Shown here piece after piece: positions 22,832 through 33,590 of a stretch of 64,000 bases of DNA. This DNA comes from Chrysomallon squamiferum. Lineage: Eukaryota; Mollusca; Gastropoda; Neomphalida; Peltospiridae. A program made the position numbers and the translations under genes. Below the pieces are notes generated by a model. It saw only the letters and a program-made list of their open reading frames with translations, was not told the origin of the DNA and searched no databases. The DNA lies in the NCBI GenBank assembly GCA_012295275.1, contig CM022674.1:9386260-9450259 (forward strand), in the 5' to 3' direction. The stretch's first letter is position 1; each line of letters opens with the position of its first letter.

Positions 22832-23256
22832 TTAATTTGATAATAATAACATCACATTATTAATCAACTGTAAAGCTATATGTTTTTCCATATTGAGAAT
22901 TGTTAAGCATGTTTTCATGAATCGTTGAACTCCATCTTCTTTGCAGCGAAGATTATCAGTGAGATTACCAACATAAGGATATTTCCTGTAAAATGTATTC
23001 ACTCCAATTTTTATAGTCGTCAGCATATGAATCACTTGTAATTTATTTGTCGACATGCATGCTAGATGTAAATGGATCCCCCTCCCACGCACATTTTTTA
23101 GTATTTCAAAGTAATTATTATTTTCTGCGATTCTTTGCAACAGTTTCCTTCTAAAAGCTTCCTTGCCAAATTCAAGCACATGTTATCAAACTGGCTCTGC
23201 ATCTCATGCAATGGACTCACTTTAAAAATTGGGGAAATAAGTGGGAAATTAATAAA
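22832..23256 (-). pseudogene. Degraded coding-like segment, unrecognised
   Basis: On the minus strand a frame starting MEFINFPLISPIFKVSPLHE (ATG near 23,256) runs about 54 codons through MQSQFDNMCLNLARKLLEG and ends in a stop near 23,095. An overlapping second frame continues as YFEILKNVRGRGIHLHLACM, then GVNTFYRKYPYVGNLTDNLR and MKTCLTILNMEKHI. Two long frames shifted by one base, both with non-random composition, suggest a coding relic with a frameshift. I recognise no family and cannot exclude chance. Confidence 0.25.
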
Positions 23257-23299
23257 CTCCATCGTTTATGTTACTGTTGTGATGCTTGTAAAGAAGTTT

Positions 23300-24130
23300 C
23301 TAAAGCAAGAGGAATAACTCCAATGAAAATATATTACACATGAAATAATGAATGGTTTCCCGATTACTAGGTATATTATATTTATTTAAAAGGTGGTATA
23401 ATTTATTTTATTTATATAAATTAAGACATATTTTTCCTTTTTAATTTTATTTTTAAAAAATGTGTCTACAGTATTTTCGATTAACTACATAGTTCTAAAT
23501 AAGTTTACTATTTCATTTCTCATTTAATTTAGAACTTCAGTTATGAGTCTAAATTTATTATTAAAAGCGAAAATTAAGAAATGAAATGAATGTAATAAAT
23601 AATTTTAAAATAATAAATAAAATAATTTAAAAAAAATAATAAATAAATAAATAAATAGAAACTAAAGTTATAAAATGCAGAAATAATTATCTAGTACAGA
23701 ACAAAAGTAAAATGTCTGTCTGCAGCAGCAGTAGTTGAAGTAGTAGAGTAATAGTGGTAGTAGTAGTGGTGGTGTGGTGATAATAATAAAAAATGTCTGC
23801 AGTGGTAATAGTCATAGTAACAGAAGCTATCTGATAGAGATATATTTTATTTAATTTTTTTTTTTTTTTTTAGTTTATCATCTTTTATTGTTAATGTTTA
23901 TCTATTTTATCTACTTCATGTCTTTTATGCTGTCTGGCATGCAGTCAGTCGTTTTAATTTATCGAAGTAAAGTTAGTTCTGTCCAAAAGGATATATATTA
24001 TATATATGAAAAATATAGATATTTATATAGTCATATTTCAATGCACACACACGTATCAAAGAATAAAATACAAATAATATTCAAATATATATATTTATTG
24101 CATATATATGAATGTTATTTGTATTTAATT
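23300..24130. other. AT-rich spacer with AAT and AGT triplet tracts
   Basis: Contains an AAATAA-rich stretch (23,600-23,660) and an imperfect gtagtagtagtggtggtg tract (23,720-23,790). This is where earlier MRPL51 exons might be sought; none was found. Confidence 0.5.
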
Positions 24131-24136
24131 CTTTGA

Positions 24137-24156
24137 CAGATAGATAGATAGATTAC

Positions 24157-24200
<44 letters not shown>

Positions 24201-24280
24201 GTAGGTAGATAGACAGAAAGACATACAGGAAGACAGATAGATTAGATAGACAGACAGTTACACAGATAGATTAGATAGAT
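24137..24280 (+). repeat. (GATA)n microsatellite
   Basis: Imperfect GATA array with a pure core at about 24,158-24,200 and GACA/GGTA variants after it. It ends less than 10 bp before the MRPL51 exon. Confidence 0.95.
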
Positions 24281-24288
24281 AATTAAAG

Positions 24289-24467
24289 GTCCAGTCTGGC
24301 TTATTGGTTTCCATGGCAATGAGTTACTGAGAGAATTTCGAAGGATGCACTTCCAAGGAAACCGAATGAAATGGATGTATCCCACAAAATACCATCAAAT
24401 GAGAAAACGAATTTGGTTTCTGTATAAAAAGTATAATCAGAAGCGACCACGAGGAATGGGAACATAA
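24289..24467 (+). CDS. MRPL51: Mitochondrial ribosomal protein mL51, terminal exon
   Basis: mL51 is a small protein of the mitochondrial large ribosomal subunit. After an ...attaaag acceptor the frame reads GPVWLIGFHGNELLREFRRM, QGNRMKWMYPTKYHQMRKRI and WFLYKKYNQKRPRGMGT, then TAA. This matches the conserved C-terminal half of the family (GP.WL.G..GNE, the Arg-rich helix, K.IR.LYK..N). The first Gly codon is completed across a phase-1 intron. The exon is intact. AATAAA is at 24,592-24,597. The upstream exons were not found. The acceptor has no pyrimidine tract because the GATA array lies directly before it, so a retrocopy fragment cannot be excluded, though no poly-A tail or upstream coding sequence supports that. 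Confidence 0.8.
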
Positions 24468-24599
24468 TTACTATAAAAATTATGTGATAATGTTTACTTC
24501 GTAAAATTTAGATTTATAGATTATTATTTCAAACTTTTATGCTGTTTATAGTGTTAACCATAAATACAAATACAATCTAATTTCTTTTGTAAATAAAAT

Positions 24600-25130
24600 A
24601 TTTTTGAGTTAAGAGAACTATTTAGATTTTTCAATAAGATGATAGTGCTAAAGCAGATAAATGAAAAACAAAAGGGTTTGTATAATGAGATTTATTTTTG
24701 TAAACTTTTTAAGTAGAGTATTACTTTTTGTAATTTTTAATGCTTATAAGAATCATAAACTTCTTTGTGCTGTGGATGCTACTTTTGATTCAATCTGTAA
24801 TAAAAATCAGTAGATATTCGGAGATTAAAAAGAGTTCTACTTTTGTTTTAAGTTATATGTTCTAGATGACTATAGTCTTTGAGATAGCTCACTAAAATAA
24901 GGTTAAAAAAAAAATGCTTTGAAAGAAATAAGATAACCGATAGTATTGTATTAGTATTTTCATTTTAATATTATTATTTTACCCTTTAAGCCAAACTATT
25001 TTTTCAGAAATATATAATAATTAATTAATAATCAAAAGGAAAATGAAATTACACAAACATTATTTTTTAGTTAGTGAAAATAACAACTTCAGGCAACTAC
25101 TCTTAGATAAACCAGCTGATTGTGACATTG
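24600..25130. other. AT-rich spacer
   Basis: Nothing recognised. Confidence 0.5.
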
Positions 25131-25189
25131 GACTATGAAAGAAATGTAAAAATGTCTGTATTAACATACGTTTCAGTGTCAAAAACACA

Positions 25190-25640
25190 TGCCCAGCACA
25201 GCGTCTGAGTGTTCTGTTGTGTGAGAGTGTTCTTTGTTGTACGTTTCATGTTTTTTGGTGCGTTTTGTGGATGTGGTATATGTAGCATATTGAGATTTTT
25301 TCACTGTTGTGTTTGGTTTTGTGTTTGGTTTATTCTGTGTATTTAGTGTTATGGTGCAAGCTTGGTGTATGGTGTGTTGTGCTCTGAAGCAGTGTGGTAT
25401 GTGCTATGCGTGATATGTGTTGCTTTGTATTATGATGAATTATGACTGTGAATGTAGTGGGTATAGTGTTTAATGTGTGTGAATTGTGAGCTAAAAGAAC
25501 ACCAAACATGCATTCAGAGGTGGGTTTTTTGACATTTGTGTGTGGTGGCTGGTATGTATTATCCTTGGTCTGTTTGAGTATTGCTTTTTGTTGAGTGATT
25601 ATTTCATTGAAGTAATCTTAATGATTTGCAAGTATTTTAA
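25190..25640 (+). repeat. Degenerate GT-rich tract
   Basis: Irregular tgtgt/ggtgt sequence (for example cttggtgtatggtgtgttgt at ~25,359). It lacks a fixed period but resembles a decayed version of the 60-62 kb GT-rich minisatellite. Confidence 0.4.
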
Positions 25641-25874
25641 TATCTGGAGAAATATGCTAAAATGCTAAAAAAAATTTCATGATTTAACAGTAGATGAACA
25701 GTTAAATTATTAGCTTGGTGGTCAGTTGATGTTCAGTAAAGACCTGATATGTTTAATAGTGATCGTTTTTGATGACCAGGTATATCAGTGAATATATGTT
25801 TAATAAAACAGAAGATTAAAACCATCGGGATTGATCTGAAAATGTACAACAATGCAAAACTATGCTTAACTTTG

Positions 25875-25882
<8 letters not shown>

Positions 25883-25916
<34 letters not shown>
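25883..25916 (+). repeat. A run (~34)
   Basis: Homopolymer A run with no element recognised in front of it. Confidence 0.9.
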
Positions 25917-25918
<2 letters not shown>

Positions 25919-26064
25919 GGTCTATCGTTCCATATTAAAATATACGAAAGCGTGTAAAATGAAGGAACAAAATTATTTATTATTAGGTCAGATAATTCAC
26001 AAAATACTTCGATAACGTTCACTCTCTGGAACTAAATAGAGGACGTTTTCACAGGTGTACTGCC

Positions 26065-26310
26065 TAAATGGAGAGGTATTCTTGTTAATGAGAACATTCA
26101 CCAGAGTATTGCTACAATAAATACTAAGTTACATGTTGTGTATGTTAAAGTCATAACTCTATGCTTTATTTATTTGCCTCCTTGCAATAATTTTTATTTT
26201 AATCCTAAAGACAGTCAAGTTCTTACTGATCAGTTCCCATCCCATGAATATTATCACCTTGCTAGATTAAGGCACGCAAAGATATCCGATGCAGTAAGAA
26301 GACATTTTGG
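26065..26310 (+). pseudogene. Jockey-type LINE endonuclease fragment
   Basis: Frame reads GILVNENIHQSIATINTKLH, VVYVKVITLCFIYLPPCNN and DSQVLTDQFPS, the pattern of the apurinic-like endonuclease of Jockey-clade LINEs (strand, then ITLC.IYLPP, then a helix ending QLP). The GDFNAH motif that should follow is absent; instead YHLARLRHAKISDAVRRHFG resembles the linker downstream of the endonuclease, implying an internal deletion. Probably the same broad family as the RT fragment at 50-585. Confidence 0.65.
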
Positions 26311-26599
26311 ATAAACTATACGTGTGTATGTGTTTGTTGAATTTCCAAACATCGGTTAAATCTGTGTTGAATAAGATCCAGATATTAAAGGCTTGAGAGT
26401 ACACAAATAATGTCGAATTCCCCACCTGGTCGAAATAACTCGTCTACCAAATATTTGATTACCTCTGTATGTAATAAACTTGGCCTCTTCATGTTCAAAC
26501 GAGTTTTGATTATAGACTGACAATGGTTTATTTATCAACGTACATAAATCTCATTTCTTTATTCTTCTTCTGCTGCCATTTAGTGAGGAGCGCATTTTT

Positions 26600-26690
26600 C
26601 GTAAATCGGCTATATAAGATCAGCCGAAAGCAGAACAAGCGCACATCAGTGTGTAGCGTTCACTAAAAAAAAAAAAAAAAAAAAACCTTA
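26600..26690 (+). promoter_or_regulatory. Possible TATA-containing core promoter
   Basis: TATATAAG at 26,611-26,618 flanked by a short inverted pair (cggct...agccg), with TCAGT (initiator-like) at 26,646-26,650 in locally GC-richer sequence, followed by an A run (26,666-26,685). It could be a decayed retroelement promoter. The TATA-to-initiator distance of ~37 is longer than usual. Confidence 0.25.
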
Positions 26691-26699
26691 ATTTTTAGT

Positions 26700-27220
26700 C
26701 GATTAAAAAACACATTTCATTAAATACACATCACAGAGAAAATTCTAGATTTGTACAATATTATTATAGCACTGTACTCTCTGTCTTTCACTTCTTTGAT
26801 TTTTGTTTTGTCTCCCCCATTGGGCCTGTTTGTCTTTTACTTAAACACGTCGAGGACTTACCTGAAGTCAGCAGAGCATAGCTGACAAAAATTCCTTTTG
26901 TCTCGCTAATGATCGTGAATTGTTCGGTGATTTCATTAATTGGATTACTGTTAACTGATTTAATTAATACATACTGTTAGGAATATTTGTACAAATGAAT
27001 GCGTAATATATTTACTTACTTAATGATACATACAGGTTAATTACGAGAATTGTATTAAAATAAGCAATTTAGGTAAATAGTAAATATATTACCGACATTT
27101 TCAAAAACTGTACCTTAATAGTACAACAATTTAAAATGTTATACTAAGTAAAAATATAGCCACCAGCGGATTCTACAAGTATGTATTACCTAAATTGCGA
27201 TCCATGGCTTAATAAATAAG
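26700..27220. other. AT-rich spacer
   Basis: Nothing recognised. Confidence 0.5.
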
Positions 27221-27224
27221 TTAG

Positions 27225-27890
27225 GGCCAATTTCACTAATAGCAGCACTGTCATACCTAGTAACCTCATCAGTGCCGCTGGTATTGCCTTCACTAATACC
27301 AGCAGTGTCACGTCTATTAATACCTCCGGTATCGCTGCTATTGCCATTACCACAACCAACACTACCATGTCTACATATACCATCAGTATGGCTACCATTG
27401 CCATCAATAATACCAGCCATGTCATGCGTGTTAATACCACCGGTAAAGCTGCCTTTACCATCACTGCTACTAACACTATCATGTTTATTAGTTTCAATGG
27501 TAAGACTCCCATTACCATCACTTCTATCAGCACAACTATGTCTACTTATAGCACCGATACCATTGACAATACTTCAGTAACTATCATGTGTATTAATAGC
27601 ACCAAAAAGGCTGCAATTACCATCGATAATACCAACTCCATATTGTGTATTAATATCACCTGTACCGCTCACATTACCACCTCTTCTACCAGCATTATCA
27701 TGTGTATTAATACCCTCGACACATCTGCCATTACTTTCACTGCTACCAGCACTACCATGTCTATTAATATCACCGTTTCCGCTGCTATTAGAATCCCAAT
27801 TAACAGAACTACCATGTATATTAATACCTCTGCACATAACATCGCAGAACTACCATGTGTGATAATATCACCGATACCTCTGCAATACCG
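27225..27890 (-). repeat. 57-bp minisatellite, left arm (C-rich strand on top)
   Basis: About 11-12 imperfect copies of a 57-bp unit; landmark words are attaccatcac, accagcactaccatg and gtgtattaataccacc. Because 57 is a multiple of three, all frames are periodic (19 residues). Translations such as CINTLDTSAITFTATSTTMS follow from that and are interrupted or of different quality between copies, so I do not call a gene. Confidence 0.9.
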
Positions 27891-28800
27891 GTTGTATTAG
27901 TCGTCATGGTGAGAGCAGCCAGCTCGGTGCTATACGCAGAAATGGTAGTGCTGGTAGTAGTGATGGAAATAACAGGGTACCAGTTCTATTAATTAATAAC
28001 ACACGTGATAGTGGGGATACTAGTGATCGTAATACCAACCTTACCGATGGTAGTGCTGGTAATAGTAATGATATAGGATACTTACCAGTGGTGTTCGTAG
28101 ACATCTGATGGTAATAGCAGCGTTACTAGTGTTTTTCAGTAGTCATGGTAATAACCCACAGATCGGTGGTATTCCTAGCCACAGTAGTACTGGTAGTAGC
28201 GATGGTAATGACAGCGGTTAACGGTTGTATTAATACACATCACAGTACTGGAAGTAGAGCCTTACCTGAGGTATTAATACACATGATACTGCTGGTAGTA
28301 CTTATGGTAATAACAGCGTTATTGATGGTTTTTCTACAGATGGTAGTAGTGATCAAAATAGTACACTTCCTAATGGTATTAATGCACATGGTGGTGCTGG
28401 CAGTAGTTACACTAATGGCAGCCGTAGACATAGACATGGTATTTCTGGTAATAGTTATCGTTAGGGCAGATGTATCTGTGGTATTAATACATGACAGTGG
28501 TTGTAGTAGTGATTGTAATAGCAGTCTCACCAGTCGTATTAATACACATGATAGTGCAGGCAGTAGTGATGGTAATATCAGCGGTATCGGTGGTATTAAT
28601 ACACAAGATTGTACTGGTATTAGTGATGGTAATAGGTGCCTTATCGGCTCTATTAATAGACATTGTAATCCCGGCAGCAATGAGCATAATGTCAGCCGTA
28701 TCTGTCGTATTAATACAAATGATGGCGTTGGTAGTAGCGATTATAATTGGAGTATTACCAGTGGCATTAGTATACATGAAAATGAAACTACTCATCAGTT
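27891..28800 (+). repeat. 57-bp minisatellite, right arm, inverted
   Basis: Same 57-bp family as 27,225-27,890 but reverse complemented: landmarks are now ggtggtattaatacaca, gatagtgctggtagtag and tgatggtaataacagc, about 15 copies. Translation in this direction gives 19-residue repeats of the type INTHDSAGSSDGNISGIGG. The two arms form a long imperfect inverted repeat with the switch near 27,890-27,905. Confidence 0.9.
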
Positions 28801-28804
28801 TTAA

Positions 28805-29112
28805 AAAATTATCTTTTTATATACTAGTTTAAATTTCTATGGAGTTTTTCAGAAATATACACAGGTTGGACACATTTGTGTGAATCAGTGCAATTGATTA
28901 ATTAACTTAGGCTTACCAAAATTCTTAAAAATACATGTATGCTGCCTTACTGGTTTGAAAGTATATGAGATATATAGTGTTTATATTGCCATACGACTGA
29001 AATGAATCAGTTTGTCCACAGATTGGGACGAAAAAAAAAAGGGTTAATTTCAATTAAGAATTCATAACTTTTTTCATAACAATGTTGTTGTTTTTTTCTT
29101 TCTTTCTTTCTT

Positions 29113-29143
<31 letters not shown>

Positions 29144-30780
29144 GGGGCGGGTGGGTGCTGTTTCTGATTATTTATTATTTTATAAGAAAATGACATACCT
29201 ATAATAATGATTACTGTATTATTAGAATCGTAGTCTAAACTAAGGTGAATAAAATAATATTAATACTAGTAACAGTAATAATAATAATATATTCATAAAT
29301 AAATTACTTAAATTATTTAATTTAAATACTAGCAATGTATCATATTTTATTATATTGTCAAATGAAAAAAGATGTATTTTATACCAGTTAAAAGAAAACC
29401 AGTCCCTGGAATAAAAACAAAACACTTTTGATGATATCCATGATATGAAGTTTTACTTTCTTAAAGACGATTATGAACATATTCTCTATTAAGTTTTTAC
29501 ATTTATGTAAATTTTACTGTAAAAGATAACACATTTCAAATTTTTTGAAGGGGTCTTTTTTTTTTTTCTTTTCTTTAAAGTAACAACCGTTCTTTTATAT
29601 TTATTTAATTTGGCTTTCAATTTTTTTATTTTTATTTTTTATTTTTTTATTTTTTTTTATGAAGACCTTAAGAGAAGTAGACTTACTGAGTTAAATATTA
29701 TGTTCTTGGCTTGTTTCAGTTGATGAATGAGCTTGAGATAATGCCTGAGTAAGAGTTGTCGTTCGTCAATACTAGAATAGGTAACTTTTCTATTATTTTG
29801 ATGTTTACTTCTGCAGACGACCCTATAGAGTTGTCGTTCTTGAGATTTTTACTCCAATCCCGGAGCCCCCATCCCTGGCGATGTCAGAGATCGGATCCAA
29901 GATAGGCATGCCTGAACCTATTTCTAGATATGGGAACATAAGAAGAGTTTCCATACCCACAATGAAGGTTTTTTTTTTTTTTTTTTTTTTTTACTAATCT
30001 GGCACTAACGGTTCCCTTCAAATGGCTGTTAAACAATAAATATCGGTAGTTATTTGTAAAATACATGGCAAAATGTGAAAGATACTTCAATAGGTCTAAA
30101 TGTTCCATTTGAATAATCTATTCAGCCCAGTCGATTTTTTGTTAAGAAATTCCCCAAACAAAATAAATTGATATTTGACCTCATTCTGCTTTAAAACACA
30201 CAGTAAATCAGCGTAACATTTTGAAAGATAAAAAAAAAGAAGAAAAAAAAAGCCAGCGCCACTAGCGGTCATTAGCTTAAATATCTTTATTAGCATTAGC
30301 TATCGAAAGCAATTAAATGCCTTTGGTACTCCGTTTATTAGTTATCTTCTAAGATTTATATAATAAAATGTTTTCAAATATACATACCACATACGGTAAC
30401 GATAATTACACATTATACTACGTGCACTGTCAGGCACGTCTCATGGATGCCGACATTATTATTCTTCTTTACATTTATGTTCCTCCTTAGGCACATTAGC
30501 CAAAATTTACTTCTGTTAATCTGATGGAATAAAATAAAATCGTTTCAGAAATTAGCCTTTGGTTTTAATATTTTTGTGCAAGTAATCAGTGTTGTACTAT
30601 GTGAAACTATGCACTGACTGATTGTGATTTACGATTGTATCATGCTCACATATAAATAGTTTTAAAATCATTGACATCCAGTATTAAAGGGCCATTGAAT
30701 TTTTTGATTATGCAAACGAGTTTACCATATCAATTTCTGATTTTTGGATTTTCATTAAAATAGTTTCATTAATTATTTTT
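28805..30780. other. AT-rich intergenic or intronic DNA with T runs
   Basis: Long T tracts at about 29,112-29,143 and 29,970-29,992. An earlier MAD2L2 exon would be expected here or further upstream; none was identified. The segment 29,850-29,970 is locally GC-richer, but I cannot assign it. Confidence 0.45.
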
Positions 30781-30783
30781 CAG

Positions 30784-31313
30784 TTTCATGTGGTATCCTG
30801 AGAGAATTTTTGGAAGTTGCTAATCATTGTGTTTTGTACGTACGTGGTGTTTACCCACCTGGGGTGTTTGAAAACACAAAGAAGTATAATGTCCCAGTTC
30901 AGGTTAAAATCAAATCAAATCATTTATTTTAAAATTTAGAATATTGAATTTATATACTCAAGGACTAACAGAAACGATTTTTGTATTTTTAATGTCTATT
31001 TACATAATAATTTTTAGATTAAATTTTGACTTTAAATTTTTATTATTTCTATTTAATATTTCAGTGTTTTAATTATAACTTACAACAATTAAAAAATAAT
31101 TTTATAAACACTGCATTTTTTTTTTTTTTTGTATGCATGTTAGATGTGCAAGCATCCAGAGGTGAGTCATTACATTTCTAGACTTATAGAAGGAGTTGCA
31201 GTTCTTCTTGATCAAAAACTGGTGAATAAAATTGTCATTGTGATACTGAATGGAAGTAAATTACCATTGGAGCATTTTGTTTTTCAAATTGGTTTGCCAC
31301 TTCCAAAAAGCAG
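30784..31313 (+). CDS. MAD2L2: MAD2L2/REV7 HORMA protein, two internal exons (partial)
   Basis: REV7 is the HORMA-domain subunit of translesion polymerase zeta and of shieldin. Exon 30784-30902 gives SCGILREFLEVANHCVLYVR, GVYPPGVFENTKKYNVPVQ; exon 31144-31313 gives MCKHPEVSHYISRLIEGVAV, LLDQKLVNKIVIVILNGSKL, PLEHFVFQIGLPLPKS. These align with the first half of the ~211-aa family, including the F-L-E-V helix, YVR.VYP, KKYNVPVQ and the V..IVIVIL...PLE.FVF hairpin. Splice sites are standard (ttttcag, CAG|GTTAAA, atgttag, AGCAG|GTGATA) and phases agree. The first ~15 residues and all of the second half, with the safety belt, are absent from the window: within 0.9 kb the sequence turns into minisatellite and satellite. 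It is either a gene with a giant satellite-filled intron or a truncated copy. Confidence 0.88.
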
Positions 31314-31435
31314 GTGATAATTTTATTTAAAAGTAACACATTTTATCACAAATATAATTTCTATTTTTAATTACTTTAATCAGTGTTTTTTAATGTAACA
31401 CATTTATGATTTATAGTGAGATAATTTCAGACATA

Positions 31436-31840
31436 TCATGGCCATAACTACATTGAGGCAAATGAGGCAAATGTCTTTTTTAAAGTTTAAATTATATATT
31501 TTTATTTTTAGATAAAAAGATTTTAATCAAAAAATTGAAAATAAAAATCTCTGTTCCAGTAGAAACAATATCCACTGAATGAATTTGTTTATGTCTATGG
31601 TTACCGTTTGATTTCTGCCAACATTGCTGCAATGAAAAATATAAATGACTTCAAAGACATCAGACATCAATCAGACAGGTTTATCAAACACCTGATGATT
31701 TAAGGAATAAGACATCCTTTTCACACATTTCAGTCTTAGCCTGGTTCTAGCTCACCCAAATTTGTTTGCCCTGCTCGGCATGGCAGTTAAATGTTTTGCC
31801 TCATTTCAAAAAGAGTGTTGTTACGGCCATGCACATAGCA
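31436..31840. mobile_element. Small inverted-repeat element (hAT-like MITE?)
   Basis: The left end catggccataactac...aatgaggcaaatg and the right end gcctcatttcaa...tgttgttacggccatg are imperfect inverted copies, about 400 bp apart. A short flanking similarity (acatat / acatag) may be the target duplication. No coding sequence. The placement in hAT is a guess from the terminal GGCNTAAC...GAGGCAAA wording. It sits in the intron after the second MAD2L2 exon. Confidence 0.4.
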
Positions 31841-31974
31841 ATGATAAGCCCCTGAATACGCCAAACAAAATATGCTGTGGTAATAAGAATAAAACCAATT
31901 TAGGTACATTGCAAAAACATGGGTGACGAACACACCTCTTTTGCTCATTTTATTTCTTATGTAAATTTATGCAG

Positions 31975-32215
31975 CCTTAGCCACTAATATCACTGTTACT
32001 AGCGCTACAATGTATACCAATATCACCGATAAGAGTACTATCATGTGTATTCATCATATCACTGGTAATCTCCTATTACCATCAGTACTAACAGCACTAC
32101 CTCGAGAACGAATACGATCACTACTACCGGACTCTACTACCGGCCATTAATAATGGTTATTAATACCTCCGGAATCGCTTCCCGTCCCGTCACAACGACC
32201 AGCGCTACCATATGT
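31975..32215 (-). repeat. 57-bp minisatellite, second patch at the satellite border
   Basis: About four degraded copies of the unit seen at 27.2-28.8 kb in the left-arm orientation (actaatatcactgttactag, tatcatgtgtattcatcata, ggttattaatacctccggaa). It ends within ~20 bp of the first recognisable satellite monomer. Confidence 0.8.
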
Positions 32216-32231
32216 GTGTGCATACATGTTT

Positions 32232-32345
32232 TAAACGAGATTAAAAGATTTGCGGTTAACGCCATAGAAAGAGCTGTTCGACAACACAACGCATTCAATG
32301 CAGTTTCTTACGTCTACACACGATTAATAGTTGCATAGTACGAGA
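32232..32345 (+). repeat. Diverged first half-monomer at the left array edge
   Basis: From ttttaaacgagattaaaaga to the word gttgcatagtacgag the sequence is a half A with many substitutions (for example gccatagaaagagctgttcg against gccgtagaaagacctgctta). From about 32,330 onward it is identical to the consensus. A diverged edge is usual for a homogenised array. Confidence 0.85.
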
Positions 32346-33566
32346 AGTTGAGAAGCTGGAGAGGAATTCATTTTGCCGCTCAGCGCGTACTAGTAGTTAA
32401 ACACTACGCACACTCTTTGCTTTGATAACTCTCTCTAGTACCATTGTAATGACTTTACCGTTCTCTTACGATCTCAGAAAGACCACTCGGCCATGTCCCT
32501 TATGTCTGTATTACACTAAACACACACGCACAGAACCTCTCTTAAACGACGTTTAACAGTCAGCGCTTAACAGAGTGGAAACAACTGCTTCATAACAGAA
32601 CGCATTCAGACGTGTCTCGTGTGTCTACGTACACTTGAAATTTACGCACTGGGTGTGGTTGCGAAGCCGGAGAAGAAATTAGTTTTCTTGCTACCTGCAT
32701 ACCCGTTTCCTTTCTCATAGACTGTGCTACGTCTCTTACATGATCTGTATTGGCGTTTCCCCAGTAAGCACACACACACGCACCACATGTTTTAAGCGAG
32801 ATTTAAAGGTTTGCGGTTAACGCCGTAGAAAGACCTGCTTAACTGCAGAACGCAATTCGGTGCCGTTTCTTACGTGCACACGCGATTCGTCCAAGTTGCA
32901 TAGTACGAGAAGTTGAGAAGCTGGAGAAGAATTCATTTTGCCGCTCAGCGCGTACTAGTAGTTAAACACTACGCACACTCTTTGCTTTGATAACTCTCTC
33001 TAGTACCATTGTAATGACTTTACCGTTCTCTTACGATCTCAGAAAGACCACTCGGCCATGTCCCTTATGTCTGTATTACACTAAACACACACGCACAGAA
33101 CCTCTCTTAAACGACGTTTAACAGTCAGCGCTTAACAGAGTGGAAACAACTGCTTCATAACAGAACGCATTCAGACGTGTCTCGTGTGTCTACGTACACT
33201 TGAAATTTACGCACTGGGTGTGGTTGCGAAGCCGGAGAAGAAATTAGTTTTCTTGCTACCTGCATACCCGTTTCCTTTCTCATAGACTGTGCTGCGTCTC
33301 TTATATGATCTGTATTGGCGTTTCCCCAGTAAGCACACACACACGCACCACATGTTTTAAGCGAGATTTAAAGGTTTGCGGTTAACGCCGTAGAAAGACC
33401 TGCTTAACTGCAGAACGCAATTCGGTGCCGTTTCTTACGTGCACACGCGATTCGTCCAAGTTGCATAGTACGAGAAGTTGAGAAGCTGGAGAGGAATTCA
33501 TTTTGCCGCTCAGCGCGTACTAGTAGTTAAACACTACGCACACTCTTTGCTTTGATAACTCTTATA

Positions 33567-33590
33567 TGATCTGTATTGGCGTTTCCCGTT
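33567..33590 (+). repeat. Half-B sequence patch inside half A, unit near 33.6 kb
   Basis: Where all standard units read ctctctagtaccattgtaat up to gactttaccg, this unit reads cttatatgatctgtattggc gtttccc, which is the sequence of half B at the corresponding place. Looks like a short conversion tract between halves. Confidence 0.85.

Noticed and set aside
26356-26538. 60-codon minus-strand frame
   Set aside because: No recognised motif or splice context, and it lies just downstream of LINE debris.
27367-28804. 177- and 219-codon frames of Thr/Ile- or Val/Met-rich repeats as a secreted repeat protein
   Set aside because: The period of 57 is a multiple of three, so every frame is periodic; the array inverts in the middle and the frames break at different places.
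29850-29980. SINE- or LINE-like word gggaacataagaagag
   Set aside because: Only a short resemblance to repeats I remember from other animals; too weak to report as an element.
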